DNA of 64,000 nucleotides from Rhineura floridana. Its lineage: Eukaryota > Chordata > Lepidosauria > Squamata > Rhineuridae. The translations under genes and the position numbers were made by a program. The notes beneath the pieces are model-generated. The model saw only the letters and a list, made by a program, of their open reading frames with translations, had not been told where the DNA came from and made no database searches. This document shows, one piece after another, positions 45,301 to 55,900 of the stretch. Numbering within the stretch: position 1 is the first letter of the stretch; each line of letters starts with the position of its first letter. The stretch covers positions 188,358,934 through 188,422,933 of the forward strand of contig NC_084484.1 of NCBI RefSeq assembly GCF_030035675.1, written 5' to 3'.

Positions 45301-48300
45301 AAAAAAAGTTGAAATATCTAGGCATCATCATGACAAATAAAAATTCAAAGCTGTTTCATAATAATTACGAAAAATTATGGACAGAGATTAAGAAAGACTT
45401 GCTAAGATGGGATAAACTACAACTGTCACTAATGGGTAGAATATCTGTGATAAAAATGAATGTATTACCGAGAATGATGTTTTTGTTTCAAACAATACCT
45501 GTAATATCCTCTGATTTACCTTTTAAACAATGGCAAAAAGATATTTCTAAATTTGTATGGCAAGGAAAAAAACCAAGAGTTAAATTTAAATTACTTCAAG
45601 ACGCTAAAGAAAGAGGAGGACTGGGATTACCAAATTTGAGACTTTATTTTGCTGCCTGCTGTTTAGTCTGGATAAAGGAATGGATCTTATTGAGGAATAA
45701 AAGACTATTGGATTTGGAGGGCCACAATCTGAAGTGGGGATGGCATGGATATCTATGGTATGACAAAGTAAAAGTAAACGTAGACTTTAACAATCATTTT
45801 ATAAGACGTTCTCTGTTGAAAATATGGAATAGATACAAACCAAGGTTTTATTCGAAAATACCATTATGTGTCTCAAGTCAAGAAGCGTTTTATAGAAGAG
45901 AAATGTCTGGAAAAGAGAAATGGTTAACTTATCAAGAACTATTAGAAAATGTACATGGAGAATACACAATGAAAGAGAGAGAACAATTGATAAAGGAAGG
46001 ATATAGTTTTCATTGGTTTGCCTATTTACAATTGTTAGAAAGATATAAAATGGACAAGAAAATGTATGGGTTTGAAATAAGTAAATCTGATTTTGAAATA
46101 GGTTTGTATACAAATGATGAAAACATAATTGCAAAAATGTATAAACTTTTATTGAAAATGGATATGGAGGAAGAACAAGTAAAAGAGTGCATGGTAAAGT
46201 GGGCAAAAAATTTTGGTCATAACATACAAATGGATCAATGGGAAAATATGTGGAAAAAAGGCTTGAAATTTACATTATGTTATAATCTTAAAGAAAATTT
46301 TTATAAAATGATGTACCGTTGGTACATGACTCCAGAAAAGCTGTCAAAAATGTATAGTAATGTCTCTAATGTTTGTTGGAAATGTAAACAACAAGAAGGA
46401 TCTTTTTATCATATGTGGTGGTCATGTAAAAAGGCGAAATTATTCTGGGCACAGATAGGTAGGAAGATGCAAAAAATTTTAAAGATAAATATTCAGTCAA
46501 AACCAGAATTTTTTTTACTGGGTTTTATGGATAAACAAATAGAAAAGAAATATGGAAGAATATTATTATATATGATTACGGCAGCAAGATTATTATATGC
46601 ACAAAAGTGGAAAATGGAATCAATACCAACAATGGAAGAATGGCTACTGAAATTAATGGACTTAGTAGAAATGGATAAATTGACGTGTTTACTTAGAGAA
46701 AAATCGACAGATACATTCCTTAAGGATTGGAAGCCTCTCTTAGACTTTTTGTCGAAAGATCAAAATAAAATGATGATACTGGGATTTGATGATTAATTAA
46801 GACAGCTTATGGAGAAAAGGGATTCTGTATGTACATATTAAGGGACAGGTTTGATGTATATTATATACTTATAGCTGATCTGTGACAAATCGGAAGTCAA
46901 CCATTTTATTTTTATTTTTTGTTGTAGTATTGTTATGTTTTTTCTTACTTTGTTTTGTTTGTTTTTTGGAAAAATTTGAATAAAAACTATATATAAAAAA
47001 AAGAAAACGTAGGTGCCCCGGTCTACCACATTTGTAGCATAATTTCTCACTTTTAGGGTACACAGATCCACTCTGGGGTGTCCTGTGCCCTTCAGATTTT
47101 ACTGGAGGACTCACTCGCTGTGGTACCACATCCCTTCTGCCAGCACTATATGGTCTGGGTTTAAACTCTCTTGATGTTTTCCCCACCCAGCCAGTTCTAT
47201 TGGAGGCGAAGTGATCCGCCATCTCGGTGGCCTCCTGCACAGATGTAGGGGAACGGTCTTTGATCAGGAGCCTTATTTCTGGTGGTAACTGATGGTATAA
47301 TTGATCCAGTATCATGAGGCTTTTCACCTCTTCCACTGACTGAGCTTTGGCACTACTCATCCACTTTCCAAATATATCCATCAATTTTGCTCCCAGTTCC
47401 ACAAAAGACCTCCCTGCTTGGATCTGACAGTTTCTGAAAAGCTTTCTAAAGTAGTCAGGCCCCAGTCTGAACCTTTTGTATACTGCCTCTTTAAACTCAA
47501 CATAGGTGATGGGCTTGTCTGAGGGGAAATATTGGTATACCTCAGCCAATTCCCCTTTAATCAGATTTGATAAATACTGCATGTATTTATCTTCAGGTAG
47601 CCCCCACAACTGAGCTGCTTTTTCAAAGGTGCTGAGGTAAATTTGAGGATCTTGACCAGGCTCACAGACAGCAAAGTCCTTTGGAGTAATTTTTATTTTT
47701 GCTCCATCTCTGTCTTTCCTTGTCTCATCAGAATGAAACTTCTCTCTTTCAAATTTTAACTTTTCTGCCTGTAATTCCGCATCCACTCTCATTCTCTCAA
47801 ATTCCAACTCCCTCTGTTTTTCCTTCTCTGCACCTTCCATCCTCAATCTCTCAGCTTCCAACTCCCTCTGCTTGTCTTTTTCCTCAGCCTCCCATCTTAA
47901 CTTCTCTCTCAAGTACTCTATATAAGCGGGATTGCTTAAATGTCCTTCTGGGGTCTCTTCCCTGACAGGTTGTTTTTGCTGGGCAGTTGCAAATCCTGTA
48001 AGTGCTACCCTCAATTCATCTACCCCTTTACCCTCGTGAGGTAAATTGAATGTTATGCACTTCTCCACCAGCTCCTCTCTTTTCATTTTTATGTATTCAG
48101 CCATGGTCACTCACTCTTTGCCACACACTCTTTGCCAGTCACTCTCACAAGTAATCTTGTTTTGTTATTTCTGTTTGCCACACCACTGGTAGGGATTCGC
48201 TAGTATTCGTATCTGGATTCTCTGTTGTTCGTATCTGGATTCTCTGTTGTTCGTATCCCACCGCTTCTGACACCACAAGTGATGCGTCCTTCCCTGGCTC

Positions 48301-49151
48301 TCCCTGTCAGGTTCCTACCTGCTCGTGGTTACTGCCTGGCTCTAGGCACCACCAGGGACTCCACCAGTCCGGACCGCACTCTCTTATGGTTTACCTATCC
48401 GCTCTAACACAGATCTCAACAGATCCCCCTGCTAGGCAACCACCAGTCACGTCCCAATACTAGTATTCCCAGAGACTCTGAATACTGGTATTGTTATTCT
48501 CTTCACCGCTGCCACCATTTGTTACAGTTTCCCTTCAGCCTTGGTCATTACCTTACCCTCCCTTCTGGTCTGTGAAACCCCAGCCAAGGATCAGGCCTTT
48601 GGTAAACCAAATTAAGTATTTATTACAGATAACAAAGCTAACAAGATTAACAAGATTTCTTCTTAAGGCACATAAGCATATGGTTTTACTCAATACTAAT
48701 CCGAACTCCACCTCCCTCCTTCTTCACTCTCTCCTGGCAAACAACTCTCTAAACCCCACCAAGCAATCCACTCTTTCTCTTCTCCCCCCCAGATTCCACT
48801 CTCACTCTTCCTTTTATACATTCAGCCATTTTAAACACTCAGCTAATCATCCCGCATTCTACTGCCCATTCACTCCCCCTCTTTCACTCCACTTACCATG
48901 TATCTTCTAAACAACTAACACTTACCATATATACATTAATATAGGAACATCACAAGCCCCTCCCCCCTCGCGCCCCCTTCCCCTCACTCACCGGCTCCTC
49001 CCGCTCCAGCCGCCGCCGCCACGAGCCCCGGGCTGCCCTTGGCGGTGTCCCCGGGGGCGGCGGGGAGGGGCGGCGGGAGGGGGACGGGCACCGCCGGGCT
49101 GTGGTCGGGCTCCAACCCGCCGCCGCCGCCGCTTCCTCCGGTGGCGCTCAT
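39342..49151 (-). CDS. TAF10: TAF10, TFIID/SAGA subunit 10
   Basis: Histone-fold subunit shared by TFIID and SAGA. Five coding exons: 49151-48992, 40270-40050, 39974-39910, 39705-39591 and 39431-39342, giving 216 aa (human 218). The Gly/Pro/Ala-rich N-terminus is variable. A Ser run (about 17 Ser, one Cys) opens exon 2. From [15 protein letters not shown] on it is almost identical to human TAF10: [18 protein letters not shown], then [36 protein letters not shown] and NVKKPHYFT. The exon 2 acceptor reads cagcag, a NAGNAG pair that allows a one-residue shorter form (start at 40267). Intron 1 is 8.7 kb because a Gypsy element sits in it. The start is the only ATG upstream of the conserved frame. 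Confidence 0.95.
40311..48954 (-). mobile_element. Gypsy/Ty3 LTR retrotransposon, Gmr1-like domain order, fossil copy
   Basis: The element lies on the reverse strand in TAF10 intron 1. The LTRs are 48278-48954 (5') and 40311-40973 (3'), ending TG...CA, with a 5-bp host duplication AGCCC at 40306-40310 and 48955-48959. Next to the 5' LTR is a tRNA-Leu-type primer site (TGGTGTCAGAAGCGG, about 48275-48257). A purine tract adjoins the 3' LTR. Parts in order: gag with coiled coil, SCAN-like capsid end and CCHC knuckle (about 48.1-47.0 kb); protease (about 44.3-43.7 kb); integrase with zinc-binding part and core (about 43.6-42.6 kb); reverse transcriptase (about 42.4-41.6 kb); RNase H (about 41.5-41.1 kb). 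The LTRs differ by roughly 1.7% plus small indels (hand count), so it is young, perhaps several million years. It is broken: a few frame interruptions plus the nested L1. Confidence 0.93.
44424..47002 (+). mobile_element. L1 LINE, 5'-truncated, open ORF2 3' part, nested in the Gypsy element
   Basis: An open frame of 781 codons ends at 46796. It carries L1 reverse transcriptase blocks: [20 protein letters not shown], then [33 protein letters not shown] and [14 protein letters not shown]-terminal Cys-rich part ([21 protein letters not shown]) follows. The 5' cut lies just before the SPGPDG-like motif, so endonuclease and ORF1 are absent. The 3' UTR is AT-rich and ends with AATAAA and a short A run. 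The flanking duplication GAAAACGTAGGTGCCCC is exact (44407-44423 and 47003-47019). The open frame and perfect duplication make it the youngest layer here. Confidence 0.95.
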
Positions 49152-49330
49152 GGAGTCCCGGGCAAGCAACGTCGGCCCCTACAGCTTCTGCGCATGCGCT
49201 GCCGTCCGCCCAGCCAGGCAGGTCGCAGCTTCCCCTTCCAGGCACTTCCTCTTCCTGCGCCCGCCTTCCTCCAGAGCGGCGGACAAGGAACCCGCGAGCC
49301 GCGGAGCCCACCACTTCCGGTTCCGCCCGC
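49152..49330 (-). promoter_or_regulatory. TAF10 promoter, NRF1 and ETS sites
   Basis: CpG-rich, no TATA. A perfect palindromic NRF1 site GCGCATGCGC (49190-49199) lies about 40 bp before the ATG. ACCGGAAGTG (reverse strand, 49312-49321) matches the ETS/GABP consensus about 160 bp upstream. The CpG-rich stretch runs on to about 49.7 kb. Confidence 0.6.
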
Positions 49331-51473
49331 GACCCTCCCGCGGCGGGGCGAGCGAGAGTGGCGGAAGGAGCGTCCCTGAAGGGCTGCCCAGTCCGGCCCG
49401 GGGGCCCTCCCGCGTCGCGGCCCGTGGGAATGGCGACTGCGGGAAGGCGGGGCTGGCCTGCCCCGGAGTCGGGGCAAGAGGCGTCACTGGCACTGCCGGC
49501 TGCGGGGCGCCACACACGCCGGTGCGGCGGGGCCAGGAGGCCCCAGCGGAGCTCCAGGACTGCCGCTCAAGGTCTCCCCTCCGCCCCCGACCGTCCCAGC
49601 CGCATGAGAGCCGGTGTAAAACGGTGCGTGTCGCGGGCGGCCCTGGGAGGCCTTCGGCCTGCGCCGCATCCCCTTTCTCCCGCTGCACCTGCGCCACTTC
49701 GAAGAGGTGCAGCTTCTCTCCCCCCCCGGCCGTCGTGTGTTAAGGGGGGACTTGAGGGGTGTGAAGAGACCCACCCGCTCCGCATTTCCCTCGTAGAGCT
49801 GCGACAACTCCCAGAGTGGGTCAACAGCCAGTCCCTCCTCGGCGGATCTCTGGGAATGGAAGCTCCCACCGCCACCAGTGCCCCACGGTAACCCTCCCCT
49901 CGTCCCTGCCAGTGAAAAGAGGCAAACACTTGCCTTGAGGCCAGGGGTGCACTGGGCATTCAGGGGCCAGTTGACACCATTTCCCTGACAGGCACTTCGG
50001 CCTCTGGTAGCTACATGGCAGGCAGGCACCATTCTTCTTCATTCCTGCATCTGTTCAATTGCTGCTTCTCAAGCAGTGTGAAAAACACCACCAGGCTGCA
50101 AGAAGTACATCTTTCCCCCAGCCCCAGAAATCAACATACCACAGGACAGCACTGATGTAGGGCAAATCTCCATGTCTTTATTGCACTGCATTTGTAGCCA
50201 CTCATTCCCACTCCAGTGGACCTGAGACGCCACATCTTTTAAAATCACACCCACAAGCAATTGTTTTCAGAATGACAAAACTTGGCATATAAATCCATTA
50301 CTAAAGAGCAGCAGTAGCAGCAATTGGCTAGATTTCACAGCCACCTTCCCAAACAAAGCAATGGTGGCACTAAATCAGGCTCCTCTTTCCCTTCTACCTC
50401 AACTCCTCCAACCCAGGAAATCCAAAACCCGCAGCTGGAGCAGACTGCTGCAAGTAAGTTAATCTCACCATTCAGTGCTGCTGACTACAGGTGGAGCAAG
50501 CTGGGAACTCCGTTCAAGGACCAGCTGTGGTTTTCCATTGGCTCTGATCTCAGGACTTAAACAGGAAGACTCAGCTGGTATTGCACACTGTGGGTCTTGT
50601 AAGTGGGATGAAGGGCACACTGTAACAATACAGGAAGGGCGGAAGGAGGGGAAACCCACCCCAACCCCCCATGAGGTAGCTTCCGGTTGGGCAATTTAAA
50701 AGAATGGACCAAGAGCACCTGGCTGTGCAGAGATATGACTTCATCCTGGAAGGCCTTGGGCAAAGGATGGGTCAACCTCTAATTAGAACTGGGTGGCAGC
50801 ACACCACCTGGATAGAATGACACCTGTGTGTGACACCCACTCACACAATATGGTCTGCTAACAATTTGTTATTCCACAGAAGCAAGTGTGGAAAATGACC
50901 CCTGCATGTCTGCGCACACACACACACACACTGCAGCTTCTCCCAGTTCAGTCCAAGGTCTTCCTTCATAGCCAGGGGGGCCAGGAATGTCCTTGTCAAA
51001 ACCCTTAAAACTAGGGTTTGATACTCCCCACCTGTGACTCACAACCTAGCCACAACTAAACTCAGTCTAAGGCTGCTCTCAAAGCCACCAGCTTTTCTCC
51101 TGAACTGAAGCCCTCCTGTGCATTAAACAACAGCCACAAGACAAAGCTGCAAGGCTTTCCCCACGCAAAGATGCCCCTTTTGAAGAACAGGGGAACCCCT
51201 GCCTGCAATAAAGCTGCAAAAGGGCAGTACCTGTGTCACGGCAAAAGGTGGCAACTCCATCACCCCAAATCAACATGAGTCCTACACAGCTGACAAATAA
51301 CTTTTCGCAAGAGTGTGTGCAGCCCCCACCCTGCTCAGCAGTTCCCAAGAGGGCACATGCAGCTCACAGAGCAGACTCCCCTGATGCCCAAGGTCAGCAG
51401 GCCACTTGCCTAGCAGCACTAGAAGTCAGCCGGATTATCTTCAACCTGTTTGGCGACCTCCTAAACTTAAGAG

Positions 51474-51786
51474 CAGGACCCTCCGTGGTGCAGAGTGGTA
51501 AGTGGCGGTAACGCAGCTGAAGCTCTGCTCACGGCCGGAGTTCAATTCCAACGGAAGGAGGAAGTCGAATCTCCGGTAAAAGGGCTCGAGGTCCACTCAG
51601 CCTTCCATCCATCCATGGTCAGTAAAATGAGTACCTGGCCTATGTTGGGGGGTAAAGAAAGGCCGGGGAAGGAACTGGCAATCCCACCCCATATATACGG
51701 TCTGCCTAGTAAACATCGCAAGATGTCACCCTAAGAGTCAGAAAACGACTCGCACTACAAATGCAGGGACACCTTTACCTTTTTTT
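51474..51786 (+). repeat. Sauria-type SINE with 11-bp target-site duplication
   Basis: Same family as 3918-4227: GTGGTGCAGAGTGGTAAGTG head, B-box-like GAGTTCAATTCCAA, end ACCTTTACCTTTTTTT. The direct repeat aaacttaagag lies at 51463-51473 and 51787-51797. It lies in the TPP1-TAF10 interval, which otherwise (49750-52960) shows only the SINE at 52175 and some simple repeats. Confidence 0.85.
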
Positions 51787-52174
51787 AAACTTAAGAGAAT
51801 GTTGCAGGCTCTGCCTCTACCTTAAAAGTCCTATTTAGGAGGGCAGAACAACAGCTGCTTGACTTAGACCAAGTGTAGGATGCTCCCAATCCCAGCACCC
51901 ATTTCAAAGACTGGCCCCACAAGCTCACAGTGGCTCAGTGCCAGATTTATACCCAAGCTAAGTAAGTAGGGCCTCTAAAAACAAAACAAGAACAACTAAA
52001 TTTCATATAATTGGTTAACATAAAGGAAAACAAGGGAAACAGACATTTTATTTTTGATACGACAAAAATATACTTGACTTGAGGGAAGGGTTAACCTCAT
52101 CATATATAAGCCTTGGGCAGCTGAGCAGTCAACGCCCCCCCCCCCGAGCATTCACTCCTGCCTGTAGCATCCAT

Positions 52175-52385
52175 GTTTAGGAACAGAGGAATCGGCCTTC
52201 TAGGGAGTCAGCCCATTGGTCCACCCAGCTCAGTATTCTCTACACTGACTGGCCGCAGCTGCCCAGGGATTCAGGCAGGAGTCTCTTTCAGCCCTGCCTG
52301 GCAATGCCAGTGGGGATTGAACTTGCAGCCTTCTGCATGGCAGGCAGATGCTCTCCCACTGAATTACGGCCCTTCCCTTTATTAT
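52175..52385 (-). repeat. tRNA-derived SINE
   Basis: Reverse strand reads GGGCCGTAATTCAGTGGGAG, then CATCTGCCTGCCATGCAGAA, AGTTCAATCCCCACTGGCA and GGCCAGTCAGTGTAGAGAAT. This is the most complete of the three copies of this family in the window. Confidence 0.7.
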
Positions 52386-52961
52386 ATTTCTATCCCACCC
52401 TTCCTCCCAGTAGGAATGTCGCGTGCAGCACAGACACACACACGTGGCATGTTGTGTTGCTGTTTCCAGCGAGTAAGCACTAAACTGTGTGCATCATTTC
52501 CTCTTGTGTTGCTGTACCTTAAACGTTTTCAGATATTCTAAGTAGGGAGTCATGAGCAATTTCATAAGCAAATAGGCTTATTTATAGATTGTTACTTTTT
52601 AGTTGCAACCTCGCCAATGTACCACTCTATATGCAAATATAAATTTCTCATTTCATTACCCTGTTTGTTACAATAATGTGATGGAGCCTCTTCAGCTTGG
52701 CATCATTTAGGGCCTCAGCATGGCTTTATCTGGGCCCGGGGTGGCTGACGTTCTAGCCTTGTGATCCTCAGCCAGCACTGGAGATGGACACATCGACGCA
52801 CACTCATTCCTCTAAGTGGAGGAAACAGAACTGGCCACAAAGCAAGCTCCTTCTAGAACCTCCCCATAGAACCCCCCAGAGGCTGAAATGTATCGTGGAT
52901 GTCACCAAGCATTGCGGCTGGGATAAATGGGGTCTTAGCCCCATTGTAGCCCATGGGGCCA

Positions 52962-55900
52962 CTAGCCCAGCAATGCAGGCAAGAGCTCCGGGAAGTTTGG
53001 TGTCCCCCACCCTGTGACAGGATCCCAGGACGGAGCAGCACAGAATCCTTGGCCCTCCACAGTGGCATCCAGGCACGACAGGTGGCATCCCTGGGTCACC
53101 TGGATTGAGGGGGAAGGAGGGAAGGTGTGTTATGAGCCAGAGATGCCCCAGAAAAAGATGCCCTCTTTCCTCATATGGAAAACACCCCCAGGTCTATCAA
53201 CAGCATGTTTTGGGTGGGGGGGTGCAGGTATTTATTTTGTACATAGAATACAAAATACATGCCCGTACCCCCCTCCCCCAAATGTGGCAGGAAGTCTGTT
53301 GAGGACATCAATGGACCCAGAGTCACTGTGGAAATCAGTGGCAAAAGCACCGCAGCCACACACACACCCCTGAGCTGGTAAAGCTGAGGACTGACTTGTC
53401 CTGCAGCAGGATCTGGCCCAGCCTTGCCACCCCCCATCCCACACTCACATCGTAGAGGGCAGTGTTGTTCCCTTTCTCGTGGAGCCGGTAGAGAGCGGGA
53501 TTAAGAAAGCCCAAGGGGGGCAGTCCTCGCTGAAAGCGGCGGTCATTCACCAGAGCTATGATGCCCCCCACCACAGGAGTTGAGGCCTGCCAGAGGAGAG
53601 GAGAGGAGAGGAGGCACAGTGAGGCCCGGCACCCTTCGCCTGCCCTAATGAGAGGGTGCCAGGGTGGCTCAGCTCTCGTCAACCCGCAGGTTGGCATTCT
53701 TACCGAGGTGCCAGAGACCCAGGGTATCGGGATGCGGTTGGTCACTACCCAGTAGTTGTCAGACAACGCAGCCACGTCTGGGTAGGCCCTCCCTGTCCTG
53801 TTGAAGTAGGCAGGGGGCGGCAGCTTGGGGGCTGTGTTCAGGAAGTGCTTCACGGCAGCCACCTGTTGAGGGACAGCCAAGAGGAGGAAAGTGGAGTTGC
53901 AGAGGGCCTAGTGAAAGGGCCACATGACCAACATACCCCCTTTAAAAGATCCCATGTGTCCTCCCTATGCGATGGGAGGGATGGGGGCTTCTATTTATTT
54001 ATGTAACAGATCAACACAGGTGCCTTCATTTTGGTAGGTGGGGCTCTGGGGGCCTTCATGATGAGCTCCTGCATTTCAACATTTACCACTGTAAAAGCCA
54101 TTTATGCAATTGTCCATAAGAAATACTGTGGCAATGAGTTCCACAGGTAACAAGAAAAACCACCAAGGGATACAGGAGCCAAAGGCTAGGATCTGTCATG
54201 ATGGGTCAACAGAAGGGTAACTGACAGAGGTGGCGGGGACTCACATTGTGTCTTGCAAGTGGCCCTGGTGAACTCACCTGGTAGTCTGGCATAGGAAAGA
54301 CGTTGCTGAAGCCTCCCCCACTGATGTAGTCTGTGACCTCCTCACTCACCAGGAAGGGGTGTTGGAAGGACGTCCCACCCACTGTGGTCACATAAGGACT
54401 GACAGCAAAGCAAGACAAGCTGTTAGAAAGACACACACTCCTGCCAACAACAGAAACCAAGAGAGGTGGGCAGGCAGGCCATCCTCCCAGGTTACTGGGA
54501 GACAGAGGCACACTGCCAACAGTTCCTAGGATGGCAGAATGTCCATGCTCATTGAGGAAGATTCTGCTTCAGACAAAGTCTGAACTCCCCAAGAAGGAAG
54601 GCACCTCTTGCCCGTCCAGAAGGCCTTCTCTATCGAGGGCTAGATATTGTCAGTTTCAAATCTAGCATCTGCTACAGAATCCTGAGGATCCCAGCATTGT
54701 TTTTTTTTTTAAATGCACATTGCTAGCTCTCATGATTTCAGAGGGGCATTTGTAGACATAAGGACAATGTCTTACAGAAGGGAATTGACAAGGAGCGAGT
54801 GCCAGACATCACCGGTGACATAATACCTCCCACTCCCTGCCAGGCTTTGCACAGGAAGAGCAGGGAACTCTGCCAGGTCCCTGACCTGCCTTCTCTTTTC
54901 TTCACCTGGAAGCTGGAAAACTAGGCTGGAAGGTGTGTTTCCCTCCTGGAACCGTCCGACAACCTGCTCCAGAGTCACCTGTGGAAAAGGAGACAGCCAA
55001 AGACTCAGTCAATTGTTCAAGGCATTTGCTAGCCACTTCCATTTGCCACTTACCCACACACACACAAACACACACCTCATTCTGATTGTTTTAGGCATCA
55101 TGGTTGTTATATGCCTTCAAGTCAATTTCGACTTATAACGACCCTATGAATCAGCGACCTCCAGTAGCATCTGTCGTGAAACACCCTGTTCAGGTCTGTG
55201 GCTTCCTTTATGGAATCAATCCATCTCTTGTTTGACCTTCTTCTTTTTCTACTCCCTTCTGTTTTTCCCAGCATTATTGTCTTTTCTAGTGAATCAGGTT
55301 TTCTCATGATGCGTCCAAAGTATGATAACCTCAGTTTCATCATATTAGCTTCTAGTGACAGGCCTGGTTTAATTTGTTTTGACACCCAAGTATTTGTCTT
55401 TTTCACGGTCCATGGTATGCGCAAAGCTCTCCTCCAACACCTCATTTCAAATGAGTGGATTTTTCTCTTATCCGCCTTTTTCACTGTCCAACTTTCACAT
55501 CCATACATAGAGATTGGGAATACCATGGTCTGAATTATCCTGACTTTGGTGTTCAGTGATACATCTTTCCATTTGAGGACCTTTTCTAGTTCTCTCATAG
55601 CTGCCCTCCCCAGTCCTAGCTTTCTTCTGATTTCTTGACTATTGTCTCCATTTTGGTTACTGACTGTGCCAAGGTATTGATAATCCTTGACATGTTCAAT
55701 GTCCTCATTGTCAACTTTAAAGTTACATAAATCTTCTGTTGTCATTACTTTAGCCTTTTTGACGTTCAGCTGTAGTCCTGCTTTTGTGCTTTCCCCTTTA
55801 ACTTTCATCAGCATTCGTTTCAAATCATTACTGGTTTCTGCTAGTAGTGTGGTATCGTCTGCATATCTTAAATTATTGATATTTCTCCCTCCAATTTTCA

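Noticed and set aside
44451-46796. Long single-exon host gene
   Set aside because: It is L1 ORF2 with RT motifs, a 3' tail and target-site duplication.
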